The translations under genes and the position numbers were made by a program. A stretch of 64,000 nucleotides of DNA. Origin: UBA2093 sp044340485 (GTDB taxonomy: Bacteria > Actinomycetota > Acidimicrobiia > Acidimicrobiales > Ilumatobacteraceae). Positions 44,178-52,447 of this stretch are shown here, piece after piece. The stretch's first letter is position 1; every line of letters starts with the position of its first letter. The DNA lies in assembly GCA_044340485.1 (NCBI GenBank), contig JBIITN010000001.1, positions 62,001-126,000 on the forward strand. Direction: 5' to 3'. The notes under the pieces were generated by a model. That model made no database searches. It was not told the DNA's origin and worked only from the letters and a program-made list of their open reading frames with translations.

Positions 44178-45047
44178 CTACGCGACCGGAAGTCCCAACT
44201 GTTCGTAAATCTCACGAGTAGCTGTTGAACGATTCAACGTATAAAAGTGAAGACCCGGTGCACCCGCTTCAAGAAGTTGCGCACACAATGCGGTCGCAGT
44301 TTCCACCCCAATGCGACGTACGTCTTCTGGTGTCGCCGCGCTTTCTAGTTTGTCGCACAACCACTGCGGGAACGCAGCACCCGACAGCTGAGCCATTCGC
44401 TCTACTTGAGCCAAGTTAGTCACTGGCATGATGCCCGGGATGATGGGCTTCGTCACACCGAGGTCGGCAAGATCATTCACCATCGACAAGTAATGCTCCG
44501 CTTCAAAAAAGAACTGTGTGGTGGCGTAGTCGGTGACGCGAAGTTTGTCGGCGAGAAATCGGCGATCGGCGGCGAGATCAGGTGAACGCGGATGACCTTC
44601 TGGATGAGCGGCCACTCCAATACATAAGTTGGCGATTTCACGAAGGTGTTCCACCAAGTCAAGCGCGTAGTTGTAATCGCTGGGACGAGCATTGGCGGGA
44701 TCAACCGGTGGATCACCAGCTAGCGCGAGAACGTTCTCGAGGCCACTATCGACGTAGGTCGATACGATATCGGCAATTTCATCACGAGTGTGTCCAACAC
44801 ATGTGAGGTGTGCGACCGGTGGGATGCTGGTCTCACGCATCATCCACAACACCACGTCACGGGTGTGTTCGCGAGTAGAACCACCCGCGCCGTAGGTGAC
44901 CGACACAAAAGATGGACGTAGCGGTTCAAGCTCGGCGATCGTGCGACCAAGTGTCAACTGCGCTGCAGGTGTCTTGGGGGGCGAGAACTCGAAAGAGTAC
45001 GTGCGGCCCGCCGCCAAGAGATCGCTAATCCGTGCCATTTGAGCCAT
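44178..45047 (-). CDS. metF: Methylenetetrahydrofolate reductase
   Basis: This 289-residue TIM-barrel flavoprotein reduces 5,10-methylene-THF to 5-methyl-THF for methionine synthesis. 'TYSFEFSPPKTPAAQLTL' carries the catalytic Glu. 'FVSVTYGAGGSTREHT' is the family signature, with 'AHLTCVGHTRDEIADIVSTY', 'LALAGDPP' and 'TQFFFEAEHYLSMVNDL'. I begin at ATG 45047 (ATG 45038 also possible); the track's 94-residue extension upstream is not credible. Thirty-one bases separate it from purH on the same strand, so one-carbon and purine genes may share a transcript. Confidence 0.94.
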   Translation of the reverse strand: MAQMARISDLLAAGRTYSFEFSPPKTPAAQLTLGRTIAELEPLRPSFVSVTYGAGGSTREHTRDVVLWMMRETSIPPVAHLTCVGHTRDEIADIVSTYVDSGLENVLALAGDPPVDPANARPSDYNYALDLVEHLREIANLCIGVAAHPEGHPRSPDLAADRRFLADKLRVTDYATTQFFFEAEHYLSMVNDLADLGVTKPIIPGIMPVTNLAQVERMAQLSGAAFPQWLCDKLESAATPEDVRRIGVETATALCAQLLEAGAPGLHFYTLNRSTATREIYEQLGLPVA

Positions 45048-45078
45048 TCTACGACATGAGGTAAAAGACGACAGGTCG

Positions 45079-46587
45079 TCAGTGGCGGAAATGGCGCGTG
45101 CCTGTACACACCATTGCAATGCCATGCTCATTGGCAGCGTCAATTGATTCCTGATCTCGCACACTGCCACCAGGCTGAATAATTGCGGTGACACCGGCAC
45201 GTGCCAATTCATCAACCGTGTCGCGGAATGGGAAGAATGCATCACTTGCCGCGACAGCACCCCGTGTCTTGTCGCCGCCACGATTGATAGCAATACGCGC
45301 AGCGTCAACGCGATTTGGTTGTCCGCCACCAATACCTACGGTGACATCGCCGTTCACCAAACAAATTGCATTGCTCCATGTTGCCGCAACCACTTGCCAC
45401 GCAAGAAGCATCGATGTCCACTCTGCATCAGTGGGAGTGCGAGTAGTGACAACTTCAAAATCATCGAGTGGCTCATCAACTTCATCAACTGACTGAACAA
45501 GCAAGCCACCGTCGATGCTGCGCACATTGATTCCTATGCTGCTGTACGGAGCACTCGCTTCAAATACACGCAGAGACGGCTTTGCACACAAAATCTCTAG
45601 TGCTTCAGCCGTGTACGACGGCGCCACAACAACTTCGGTGAATACGTCAGAAATTGCTTGTGCGGTATTGCCATCAACGGTGCCGTTCACTGCGATGATG
45701 CCACCAAATGCACTCACTGGATCAGCAGCATTTGCCGCGGTATAAGCATCAAAAATTGTTGATGCCAATGCGACACCACATGCATTGGCATGCTTCACAA
45801 TGACTGCGGCCGGGCGATCAAATTTGCTCACTAACTGCCATGCCGCTTCAGTGTCGTACACGTTGAGATACGACATTTCTTTGCCGTTGAGTTGAAGAGC
45901 TGAATCCCACCAGCTCTGTGCCCCAGGCAAGCGATAGCGCGCTCCGATCTGATGTGGGTTCTCGCCGTAACGCAATACTTCCCCACGCTCGGCAACGATG
46001 GTGAGAAACGGTGGAACAATTGCTTCCACACTTCCCCGCACATCATCACCAAGCCATGACGCAACAGCTGCGTCGTATGCGCTGGTGATACGAAACGCTT
46101 TATGAGCAAGTTGTTTGCGCGCCTCGACATTGAAATCGTCATTGCGAATCATGTCGAGCACAATGTCGTAATCAGCTGTATCGACGATGACACCAACGTG
46201 GGCGTAATTCTTTGCAGATGCACGCACCATCGCTGGACCACCAATGTCGATGAGATCAACACTGGGATTAGTCGAAAACGGATACAGATTGACAACAACG
46301 AGCGCAAATGGCTCAATGCCGTGTTCCTTCATTTCGTCGACGTGTTGCGGTTTGTCAAGGTCGGCAAGCAACCCGCCATGAATACGTGGGTGCAACGTGA
46401 CAACACGGTGATCCAAGATGGGTGGCAGACCGGTGATGTCAGCAACGTCAGTGACAGTGATCCCCGCTTCTGACAAATGTTTTGCGGTTCCTCCGCTTGA
46501 GACGATGTCCCAGCCAAGGCCGCGCAGCGCCGACGCGAAGTCGACGATGCCGGTCTTGTCAAAAACAGAAAGGAGTGCGCGTGGCAC
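45079..46587 (-). CDS. purH: Bifunctional AICAR transformylase / IMP cyclohydrolase
   Basis: This 502-residue enzyme performs the last two steps of IMP synthesis. The N-terminal MGS-like cyclohydrolase domain has 'ALLSVFDKTGIVDFASALRG', 'SGGTAKHLSEAGI' and 'HPRIHGGLLAD'. The transformylase domain has 'RYGENPHQIGARY', 'VKHANACGVALA' and C-terminal 'IIQPGGSVRDQESIDAANEH'. It uses 10-formyl-THF. The GTG start at 46587 directly abuts the sucD stop codon (46588-46590). Together with metF and guaA in the window it supports a one-carbon/purine section. Confidence 0.97.
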   Translation of the reverse strand: MPRALLSVFDKTGIVDFASALRGLGWDIVSSGGTAKHLSEAGITVTDVADITGLPPILDHRVVTLHPRIHGGLLADLDKPQHVDEMKEHGIEPFALVVVNLYPFSTNPSVDLIDIGGPAMVRASAKNYAHVGVIVDTADYDIVLDMIRNDDFNVEARKQLAHKAFRITSAYDAAVASWLGDDVRGSVEAIVPPFLTIVAERGEVLRYGENPHQIGARYRLPGAQSWWDSALQLNGKEMSYLNVYDTEAAWQLVSKFDRPAAVIVKHANACGVALASTIFDAYTAANAADPVSAFGGIIAVNGTVDGNTAQAISDVFTEVVVAPSYTAEALEILCAKPSLRVFEASAPYSSIGINVRSIDGGLLVQSVDEVDEPLDDFEVVTTRTPTDAEWTSMLLAWQVVAATWSNAICLVNGDVTVGIGGGQPNRVDAARIAINRGGDKTRGAVAASDAFFPFRDTVDELARAGVTAIIQPGGSVRDQESIDAANEHGIAMVCTGTRHFRH

Positions 46588-47487
46588 TCAGCTCAGTCCC
46601 TTGATGATGTCGGCCATGAGCTTGCCTGCTTCGGTGGGGTTTTGTCCCACTTTCACACCAGCTGCGCGCAACGCGTCCATCTTGCCTTGCGCTGTTCCCT
46701 TACCGCCAGACACGATCGCGCCTGCGTGACCCATCTTCTTGCCAGCAGGTGCAGTAACACCGGCAATGTATGCAGACATTGGCTTGGTGACATTTGCTTT
46801 GATGAAGTCGGCTGCTTCTTCTTCGGCTGAACCACCGATTTCGCCAATCATGATGATTGCGTGTGTCTCAGGATCTTTTTGAAACTCTGCAAGACAATCG
46901 ATAAACGATGTACCAGGAACTGGGTCACCACCGATACCAACACATGTAGATACGCCAATTCCCAACTGCTTCAATTCATACAACGCTTGATACGTGAGTG
47001 TTCCGGAACGTGACACGATGCCTACGTTTGGCCCTTTTGCAGATGGCATCTGTGCGATTTCACCGGCGGTAATGCCGATGTTGCATTTCCCTGGGCTGAT
47101 AATGCCTGGACAGTTTGGTCCGAGCAAACGTGTCTTTGGATAGTCGCGCACAAGCGTGTTGTAGGTGCGTGCTTCATCTTGTGCAGGAATGCCCTCGGTG
47201 ATACACACAACGAACTGGATACCAGCAGCCGCTGCTTCAAGAATTGCAGCAGGTGCAGCTTTTGGTGGCACAGCAACGAACGATGCTGTGGCACCAGTTG
47301 CCGCCACTGCCTCGGCAACAGAATTGAACACTGGAATGCCCTCAACATCGGTGCCACCTTTACCTGGTGTCACACCACCGACAACTTGCGTGCCGTATGC
47401 CTTGTTGCGGAGACCGTGGTACTTGCCTTGACCGCCGGTGAGACCCTGCACGATCACTTTGGTGTTTTCGTTTACAAAAATAGCCAT
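46588..47487 (-). CDS. sucD: Succinyl-CoA synthetase alpha subunit
   Basis: This 299-residue subunit has a CoA-binding N-terminus 'VIVQGLTGGQGKYHGLRNKAYG', then 'GVTPGKGGTDVEGIPVFNSVA'. The phosphorylated His is in 'KMGHAGAIVSGGKGTAQGK', near the C-terminus. It converts succinyl-CoA, Pi and ADP (or GDP) to succinate and ATP in the TCA cycle. The gene follows sucC with an 8-base gap on the minus strand and abuts purH. The succinate product feeds the SdhCAB complex encoded 10 kb away. Confidence 0.97.
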   Translation of the reverse strand: MAIFVNENTKVIVQGLTGGQGKYHGLRNKAYGTQVVGGVTPGKGGTDVEGIPVFNSVAEAVAATGATASFVAVPPKAAPAAILEAAAAGIQFVVCITEGIPAQDEARTYNTLVRDYPKTRLLGPNCPGIISPGKCNIGITAGEIAQMPSAKGPNVGIVSRSGTLTYQALYELKQLGIGVSTCVGIGGDPVPGTSFIDCLAEFQKDPETHAIIMIGEIGGSAEEEAADFIKANVTKPMSAYIAGVTAPAGKKMGHAGAIVSGGKGTAQGKMDALRAAGVKVGQNPTEAGKLMADIIKGLS

Positions 47488-47495
47488 GGCGAGTC

Positions 47496-48644
47496 CTACT
47501 TCTTCGAAAGAGCAACAACTGCTTCCGCAGCTTCGAGCATTGTTGGTTTGCTGATGAGTTTTGATTCAGGAATGCCTGCGTTTGCAAGAATCGCACGGCC
47601 TTCTTCTGCGTTTGTGCCGTCAAGACGAATCACAATCGGTGCGCGAAGGTCGACGCGACCAAGCGCTTCCACCACGCCTTTTGCAACTTCTTCACCGCGG
47701 GTAATACCACCAAAGATATTGATGAAGATGCTCTTTACGTTCTGGTCGGAGTTGATCACTTCGAGAGCACTAGCCATAAGGTCGGCGTTTGCACCGCCAC
47801 CAATGTCTAAGAAGTTCGCGGCGGTTCCACCTACTTGGTTCACCACGTCGAGAGTGCTCATTGCAAGACCAGCGCCGTTTGCGATGATGCCCACCGTGCC
47901 GTCAAGACCGATGTACTGAAGTCCCTTATCGCGAGCCAATTTCTCGCGTGCGTCAAGTTCAACAGTTGCGGCAAACTCTTCCCACTCCGGATGACGGAAG
48001 TCAGCATTTTCATCAAGGCTGACCTTGGCATCAAGAGCGTGCACTTCGCCTGTTGGCTTCCAGATGAGTGGGTTGATTTCTGCCAAGTCACAGTCGCCTT
48101 CGGTAAAGCAGCGATAGAGCTTCACAAGAATGTCGGCAACACCGTCTAGAGCACCAGCAGGAATCTTTGCGTCAACGGCTGCTTTCTTTGCAACAGCAAC
48201 CGACAAGCCTTCAACCGGATTCACATGCAACTTCACGATTGCATCGGGATCTTTCGCAGCCACCTCTTCAATGTCGACACCGCCTTGAGCCGACAACATC
48301 AACAAGTGCTTCTTTGCAGCACGATCAAGAGTGAACGATGCGTAGTACTCCTCTTTGATATCCGAGGCGTTCTCGACCCAAATGCGCTTCACAAGATGAC
48401 CCTTGATGTCCATGCCGAGAATGTTCCCTGCATGCGTGCGCACTTCGTCGGCATTGTTTGCCAACTTGATACCGCCAGCCTTACCGCGACCGCCGACCTG
48501 TACTTGCGCCTTCACCACGACCGGGTAACCAGCAGATTCAGCAACCTTTACCGCTTCGTCAACGGTGACAGCGACACCTCCAGCAGACACTGGAATGTCA
48601 TAGCGCGCAAAGTATTGCTTTCCTTGGTACTCAAAAAGGTCCAT
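47496..48644 (-). CDS. sucC: Succinyl-CoA synthetase beta subunit (ATP-grasp)
   Basis: This 382-residue ATP-grasp protein begins 'MDLFEYQGKQYFARYDIPVSA'. ATP-grasp features are 'VKAQVQVGGRGKAGGIKLANN', 'DLAEINPLIWKPTGEVHALD' and the phosphate loop 'NIFGGITRGEEVAKGV', with C-terminal 'VIRLDGTNAEEGRAILANAG'. It binds nucleotide and partners SucD. It lies 3 bases after a gene for a B12-binding mutase subunit, so succinyl-CoA made from methylmalonyl-CoA could be used at once. Confidence 0.97.
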   Translation of the reverse strand: MDLFEYQGKQYFARYDIPVSAGGVAVTVDEAVKVAESAGYPVVVKAQVQVGGRGKAGGIKLANNADEVRTHAGNILGMDIKGHLVKRIWVENASDIKEEYYASFTLDRAAKKHLLMLSAQGGVDIEEVAAKDPDAIVKLHVNPVEGLSVAVAKKAAVDAKIPAGALDGVADILVKLYRCFTEGDCDLAEINPLIWKPTGEVHALDAKVSLDENADFRHPEWEEFAATVELDAREKLARDKGLQYIGLDGTVGIIANGAGLAMSTLDVVNQVGGTAANFLDIGGGANADLMASALEVINSDQNVKSIFINIFGGITRGEEVAKGVVEALGRVDLRAPIVIRLDGTNAEEGRAILANAGIPESKLISKPTMLEAAEAVVALSKK

Positions 48645-48647
48645 TCA

Positions 48648-49049
48648 TTACTCCCTGTTATCGAGTGCTTCTTCTAACCACTGACAAATGCTTTTCAGCG
48701 ACGAACCTGGTCCGAAAATGTTGCCAACACCTTGTTCGCGCAACACGCGTGCATCCGCATCGGGGATAACACCGCCACCAAAAACGAGAATGTCTCCAAG
48801 ATCGCGTGAACGAAGTTCTTCCATCACGCGCGGAAACAAGGTGTTGTGTGCTCCAGACAACAACGACAGTCCAACGGCGTCTGCATCTTCTTGTAACGCC
48901 GTCTCGCCAATTTGTTCGGGAGTTTGATGCAGGCCGGTGTAGATGACTTCAAAGCCATGATCACGGAGAGCACGGGTAATGGTCTTCGCGCCACGGTCAT
49001 GGCCATCAAGACCCGGCTTGGCTACAACAACTCGGTAGGTGCGCTTCAC
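48648..49049 (-). CDS. Cobalamin-binding small subunit of methylmalonyl-CoA mutase-type enzyme
   Basis: This 133-residue protein has only the B12-binding Rossmann-like domain. It carries the base-off/His-on motif in 'KPGLDGHDRGAKTITRAL' (DxHxxG: D, H, G), plus 'VGLSLLSGAHNT' and 'VFGGGVIPDADA'. It would work with a separate large catalytic subunit that is not in the window. Candidate reactions are methylmalonyl-CoA, ethylmalonyl-CoA or isobutyryl-CoA isomerisation. The GTG start at 49049 faces the hypothetical membrane protein gene by 57 bases. Neighbouring sucCD supports the succinyl-CoA link. Confidence 0.92.
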   Translation of the reverse strand: MKRTYRVVVAKPGLDGHDRGAKTITRALRDHGFEVIYTGLHQTPEQIGETALQEDADAVGLSLLSGAHNTLFPRVMEELRSRDLGDILVFGGGVIPDADARVLREQGVGNIFGPGSSLKSICQWLEEALDNRE

Positions 49050-49106
49050 AGAAAGAAAACCCTACGCCGTCATGGCATTTCAGCCCTAACCCGCCACAAT
49101 GTGGGG

Positions 49107-49604
49107 GTGCCACTGCCCCGTCCTCAGTCCGCATTTGCCCGCGCCGTCGTGCCGGTGGTCGCGGGCATCATTGGCTTTGGCCTCTTGTTCCTCGCTACCT
49201 GGGGTGTTGCCGCGTTTATCTCGGGAAACCCCAGCGACACGATCCGCGTGGGTACGAGCATTTTTGAGGTTGGCCCTGTGAAATCACTGGCAACGCAGGT
49301 GGACGAAGGTGGGCCACTGCTGTTCCCTGACCTCAAAAGCCCCGAGGGAACCCGCTCGATCATTCTCGATCACACCGGCGATGACCCCACACTTGGATGG
49401 CAGGTGTACATGGGATACCCAGCTGACCGCGACTCGACGTGTCTAGTGACACAGGTGCGCGACACCCGAACTTTCATTGATTGCGAGTCTCGAAGCCTCG
49501 GCGTGGACGACCTTGCATTGCCAGAGGGCATCCGCCCAGTGGTGGAAAACCGCACCACACTCTTCATCGACCTACGCGGTAATTCGAGTACGTCGAATAA
49601 TTAA
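49107..49604 (+). CDS. Hypothetical membrane protein with extracytoplasmic domain
   Basis: This ~165-residue protein starts at GTG 49107 (GTG 49101 also possible); the longer upstream frame would overlap the divergent mutase gene. A membrane helix lies at ~10-35 ('VVPVVAGIIGFGLLFLATWG'). The outside domain has two cysteines, in 'STCLVTQVRD' and 'FIDCESRS', that could form a disulfide. It reads like a Rieske-like or cupin-sized beta domain but lacks cluster motifs. I recognise no family. The coding frame ends in a 29-base imperfect duplication that also borders the next gene. Confidence 0.6.
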   Translation: MPLPRPQSAFARAVVPVVAGIIGFGLLFLATWGVAAFISGNPSDTIRVGTSIFEVGPVKSLATQVDEGGPLLFPDLKSPEGTRSIILDHTGDDPTLGWQVYMGYPADRDSTCLVTQVRDTRTFIDCESRSLGVDDLALPEGIRPVVENRTTLFIDLRGNSSTSNN

Positions 49605-49647
49605 ATAGCAATTCGACTACATCAAATAATTAGTGGTCGAATAATTA
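49581..49647. repeat. Imperfect AT-rich direct repeats between two genes
   Basis: AATTCGAGTACGTCGAATAATTA (49581-49603) is repeated with changes at 49610-49632 (period 29). The core TCGAATAATTA appears again at 49637-49647. The first copy holds the stop codon of the upstream gene, and the third runs up to the stop of the flavodoxin gene. It looks like local tandem duplication and decay. Confidence 0.65.
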
Positions 49648-49648
49648 A

Positions 49649-50077
49649 TTAGCGCGAGGCAACATTGTCGACCAAACGCGTCGCGAACTGCAACGTGTGA
49701 TCATCAAGTTTTGCGCGATGTAATGCAAGACCACCGATGACATCTGCACCACGCGACGAGATCGCATTGGTCATGACATCAAGTGATTTGCCGGGGTTCA
49801 ACGCAAATGTGCAAAACACCGCTGCTTGCTTGCCCGCCATCGCAGGAAGTGCACGCAAACGATCAACAGCCCATGGAGCCTGACCGACGACAAACAACCC
49901 ATGCACCCACGTACCCACGATGACCATATCGGCTTCTTGAATACCTGCGAAGTCGGGCTGCTTCACAGATGAAAAGCCACTGATCGACCAATTTTCTTCT
50001 TGCAAACGCGCCGCGATTTTCTCGCCAGCTTTCCACGTGTTGCCCGTCAGACTCTCAATAAGAATCGCTGCCTTCAT
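49649..50077 (-). CDS. Flavodoxin-fold protein
   Basis: This 142-residue protein has the flavodoxin build: 'AAILIESLTGNTWKAGEKIA', whose 'SLTGNT' FMN-phosphate loop is typical, then 'EADMVIVGTWVHGLFVVGQAP' as the second FMN loop, and 'AVFCTFALNPGKSLDVM'. It probably transfers electrons or acts as a flavodoxin-like reductase. It is encoded leftward and starts 60 bases from the pcrA stop. Redox partners are unknown; the P450 pair further right uses its own ferredoxin. Confidence 0.87.
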   Translation of the reverse strand: MKAAILIESLTGNTWKAGEKIAARLQEENWSISGFSSVKQPDFAGIQEADMVIVGTWVHGLFVVGQAPWAVDRLRALPAMAGKQAAVFCTFALNPGKSLDVMTNAISSRGADVIGGLALHRAKLDDHTLQFATRLVDNVASR

Positions 50078-50137
50078 ACGTATATGTCTACTACTTCTTT
50101 TGCTACGAAAAGGAGTTGCCCGCTGTAGAAAAAGTGT

Positions 50138-52366
50138 TCACCCAGATTCATTCAGTTTTTTCAGCGGCGCCCATGCCAACGCTAGGTGCTTAGTGCCATT
50201 GTCTTTGAAACGTACGGTGGCCTCGGCTTTGTCGCCACTGCCTCGCAATTCCAAAATGACGCCTTCTCCGAAAATGGAATGCTCAACGTCGTCCCCCACA
50301 CGAAGATGTGCGAAATCATCAGCCGAATGACGTTCGCGCTGCGGACGTACTTTTGCTGCGGCATCAACTGCACGCGACACGTACCGGTCGCGTCGCTCGC
50401 GAAATGCGGGAACCTCATCGTCATGCCACGATGACGACGAGCGACCAAAGGAGCGTTCGCTATCGAACCCGGCATCGATATGGCCCTGCCGATCAAACAG
50501 CTCGGCGGGGACTTCCGACAAGAAACGTGATGGCGGGTTGTATTGGGTTTGTCCAAACAACATACGCTGCCAGGCGTGAGAGACAAATAGTTGCTCTCTT
50601 GCGCGTGTAATGCCCACATACGCAAGACGTCGCTCTTCTTCTAATTCGTGCGGGTCGAGCAGCGCACGGTTGTGCGGGAACACGCCCTCTTCACATCCCA
50701 CCAAAAACACCACCGGAAATTCAAGACCTTTTGCAGCGTGCAATGTCATGAGCACTACGCGATTGTCGCCATCGATATCGTCAGTGTCGGCAACCAGTGC
50801 AACTTGTTCGAGAAACTCATCAACAACAGTGAATTCTTCTGCTGCACCAATGAGTTCGGAAATGTTCTCGAGTCGACCCGCGGATTCGATGGAATCTTCT
50901 TCTTCTAACGCCGTGATGTAGCCACTATTTTCCAATGCCACTTGCAAAATTGCGGCTGGCCCATCGCTTAACGAGTCATTCAATTCGGTGATCAGCGATA
51001 CGAACGAGGAAACCCCTTTTGTTGCAGCACCACCGACTCCGGCTTCGGATGCGTGTTGCAGCGCGTCGAAAAAACTCACGCTGTGTGTTTTGGCGTAGAC
51101 ATCGATCTTGCCGAGACTCGTGTCGCCAATGCCGCGCTTGGGAACGTTGATCACGCGCTTGATGCTGACCTCGTCGTGTGGGTTCACCGCACAGTTCAAA
51201 TACGCCAATGCATCTTTAATTTCACGGCGATCATAAAACTTGGTGCCACCCACCACTTTGTACGGGATGCCATGACGCATGCACGCATCTTCCAGAATAC
51301 GGCTTTGCGCATTTGCTCTGTAGAACACCGCCATCTCTCGCCACTGACGACCATCTGTTTCATGCAAGCTCTTAAGAGTTGAGGCGACAAATGTTGATTC
51401 GTCGTATTCGTCTTCTGCGTAATAGCGAACAATGCGATCACCACCATCTTGAGAGGTCCACAAATCTTTTGGACGACGATCTCGGTTGTGCGCGATGACG
51501 GCATTGGCTGCGGACAAAATGGTTTGCGTACTGCGATAGTTCTGCGCAAGCACCACCACTGTGACATCAGGAAACGCTTTTTCAAAGTCGTTTATGTTGC
51601 GCATGTCGGCTCCGCGAAACCGGTACACACTTTGGTCGGTGTCGCCCACCACACACACGTTGTGATGCACTGCACCGAGCATCAACACAATTTTGTTTTG
51701 CGCGAGGTTGGTGTCTTGATATTCGTCGATGAGAACATGCTCGAATCGTTGTTGATAGATCTCCAACACGTCGGGGCAGGTTTCAAAGAGTCGCACCACA
51801 TTGACCAATAAGTCGTCGAAGTCCATTGCGCCAGCGCGCAAGAGACGCTCTTGGTATTCGCGATACACCTCGGCATGTTTTTGATCTACAACTGACACCG
51901 CAGCGTCTGAAGCGCGTTGCCATGTAAGTAATTCGTTTTTCCACAACGAGATGCGGCTTTGTGCTGCATTTGATGGGAACTTGCGCGGATCAAGACCCAT
52001 GTCGCGAATGACATATCCGACGAGGCGCTTACTGTCTTGTGAATCGTAAATGGTGAAGGTTTTCGGATAGCCAAGGCGATCGGCATGCGAGCGCAAAATA
52101 CGCACACACGCCTTGTGAAACGTGCTCACCCACATTTGTTGTGCAACCGGACCTACGAGGTCGGCCACACGATGTCGCATTTCGTCGGCGGCTTTATTAG
52201 TGAAGGTGATGGCAAGAATCTTCATGGGGTGAACACCCGATGAGATCAACCACGCAACGCGCTGTGTGAGAACGCGTGTTTTGCCGGAACCTGCTCCCGC
52301 GACAACAAGAAGCGGCCCACCAAGATGATGAACCGCTTCGTGTTGATCGGGATTGAGATCTGTCAT
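50138..52366 (-). CDS. pcrA: UvrD/PcrA/Rep-family ATP-dependent DNA helicase
   Basis: This 742-residue SF1A helicase has Walker A 'LLVVAGAGSGKTRVLTQR', motif Ia 'AITFTNKAADEMRHRV', Walker B 'VLIDEYQDTNLAQ', motif III 'VVGDTDQSVYRFRGAD', motif IV 'VLAQNYRSTQ', motif V 'VVLMTLHAAKGLEFPVVFLV' and motif VI 'LAYVGITRAREQL'. It unwinds 3'-5' in nucleotide excision and mismatch repair and removes proteins from DNA. The C-terminal part ends with 'HSIFGEGVILELRGSGDKAE', the Tudor-like PcrA tail that binds RNA polymerase. It is monocistronic or with flavodoxin. The ATG at 52366 overlaps no other gene. Confidence 0.97.
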   Translation of the reverse strand: MTDLNPDQHEAVHHLGGPLLVVAGAGSGKTRVLTQRVAWLISSGVHPMKILAITFTNKAADEMRHRVADLVGPVAQQMWVSTFHKACVRILRSHADRLGYPKTFTIYDSQDSKRLVGYVIRDMGLDPRKFPSNAAQSRISLWKNELLTWQRASDAAVSVVDQKHAEVYREYQERLLRAGAMDFDDLLVNVVRLFETCPDVLEIYQQRFEHVLIDEYQDTNLAQNKIVLMLGAVHHNVCVVGDTDQSVYRFRGADMRNINDFEKAFPDVTVVVLAQNYRSTQTILSAANAVIAHNRDRRPKDLWTSQDGGDRIVRYYAEDEYDESTFVASTLKSLHETDGRQWREMAVFYRANAQSRILEDACMRHGIPYKVVGGTKFYDRREIKDALAYLNCAVNPHDEVSIKRVINVPKRGIGDTSLGKIDVYAKTHSVSFFDALQHASEAGVGGAATKGVSSFVSLITELNDSLSDGPAAILQVALENSGYITALEEEDSIESAGRLENISELIGAAEEFTVVDEFLEQVALVADTDDIDGDNRVVLMTLHAAKGLEFPVVFLVGCEEGVFPHNRALLDPHELEEERRLAYVGITRAREQLFVSHAWQRMLFGQTQYNPPSRFLSEVPAELFDRQGHIDAGFDSERSFGRSSSSWHDDEVPAFRERRDRYVSRAVDAAAKVRPQRERHSADDFAHLRVGDDVEHSIFGEGVILELRGSGDKAEATVRFKDNGTKHLALAWAPLKKLNESG

Positions 52367-52447
52367 GACCTAGCCAGTGTAGAACTGGACAGTGTCACAA
52401 CAAGTTATGTAACGCTGTGTATGCGTTGTGGACTATTCGCGTCAGCG

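Noticed and set aside
44178..45332. Long upstream extension of metF
   Set aside because: The extra ~95 residues lack any MetF similarity and overlap purH; the start near 45047 fits the family.
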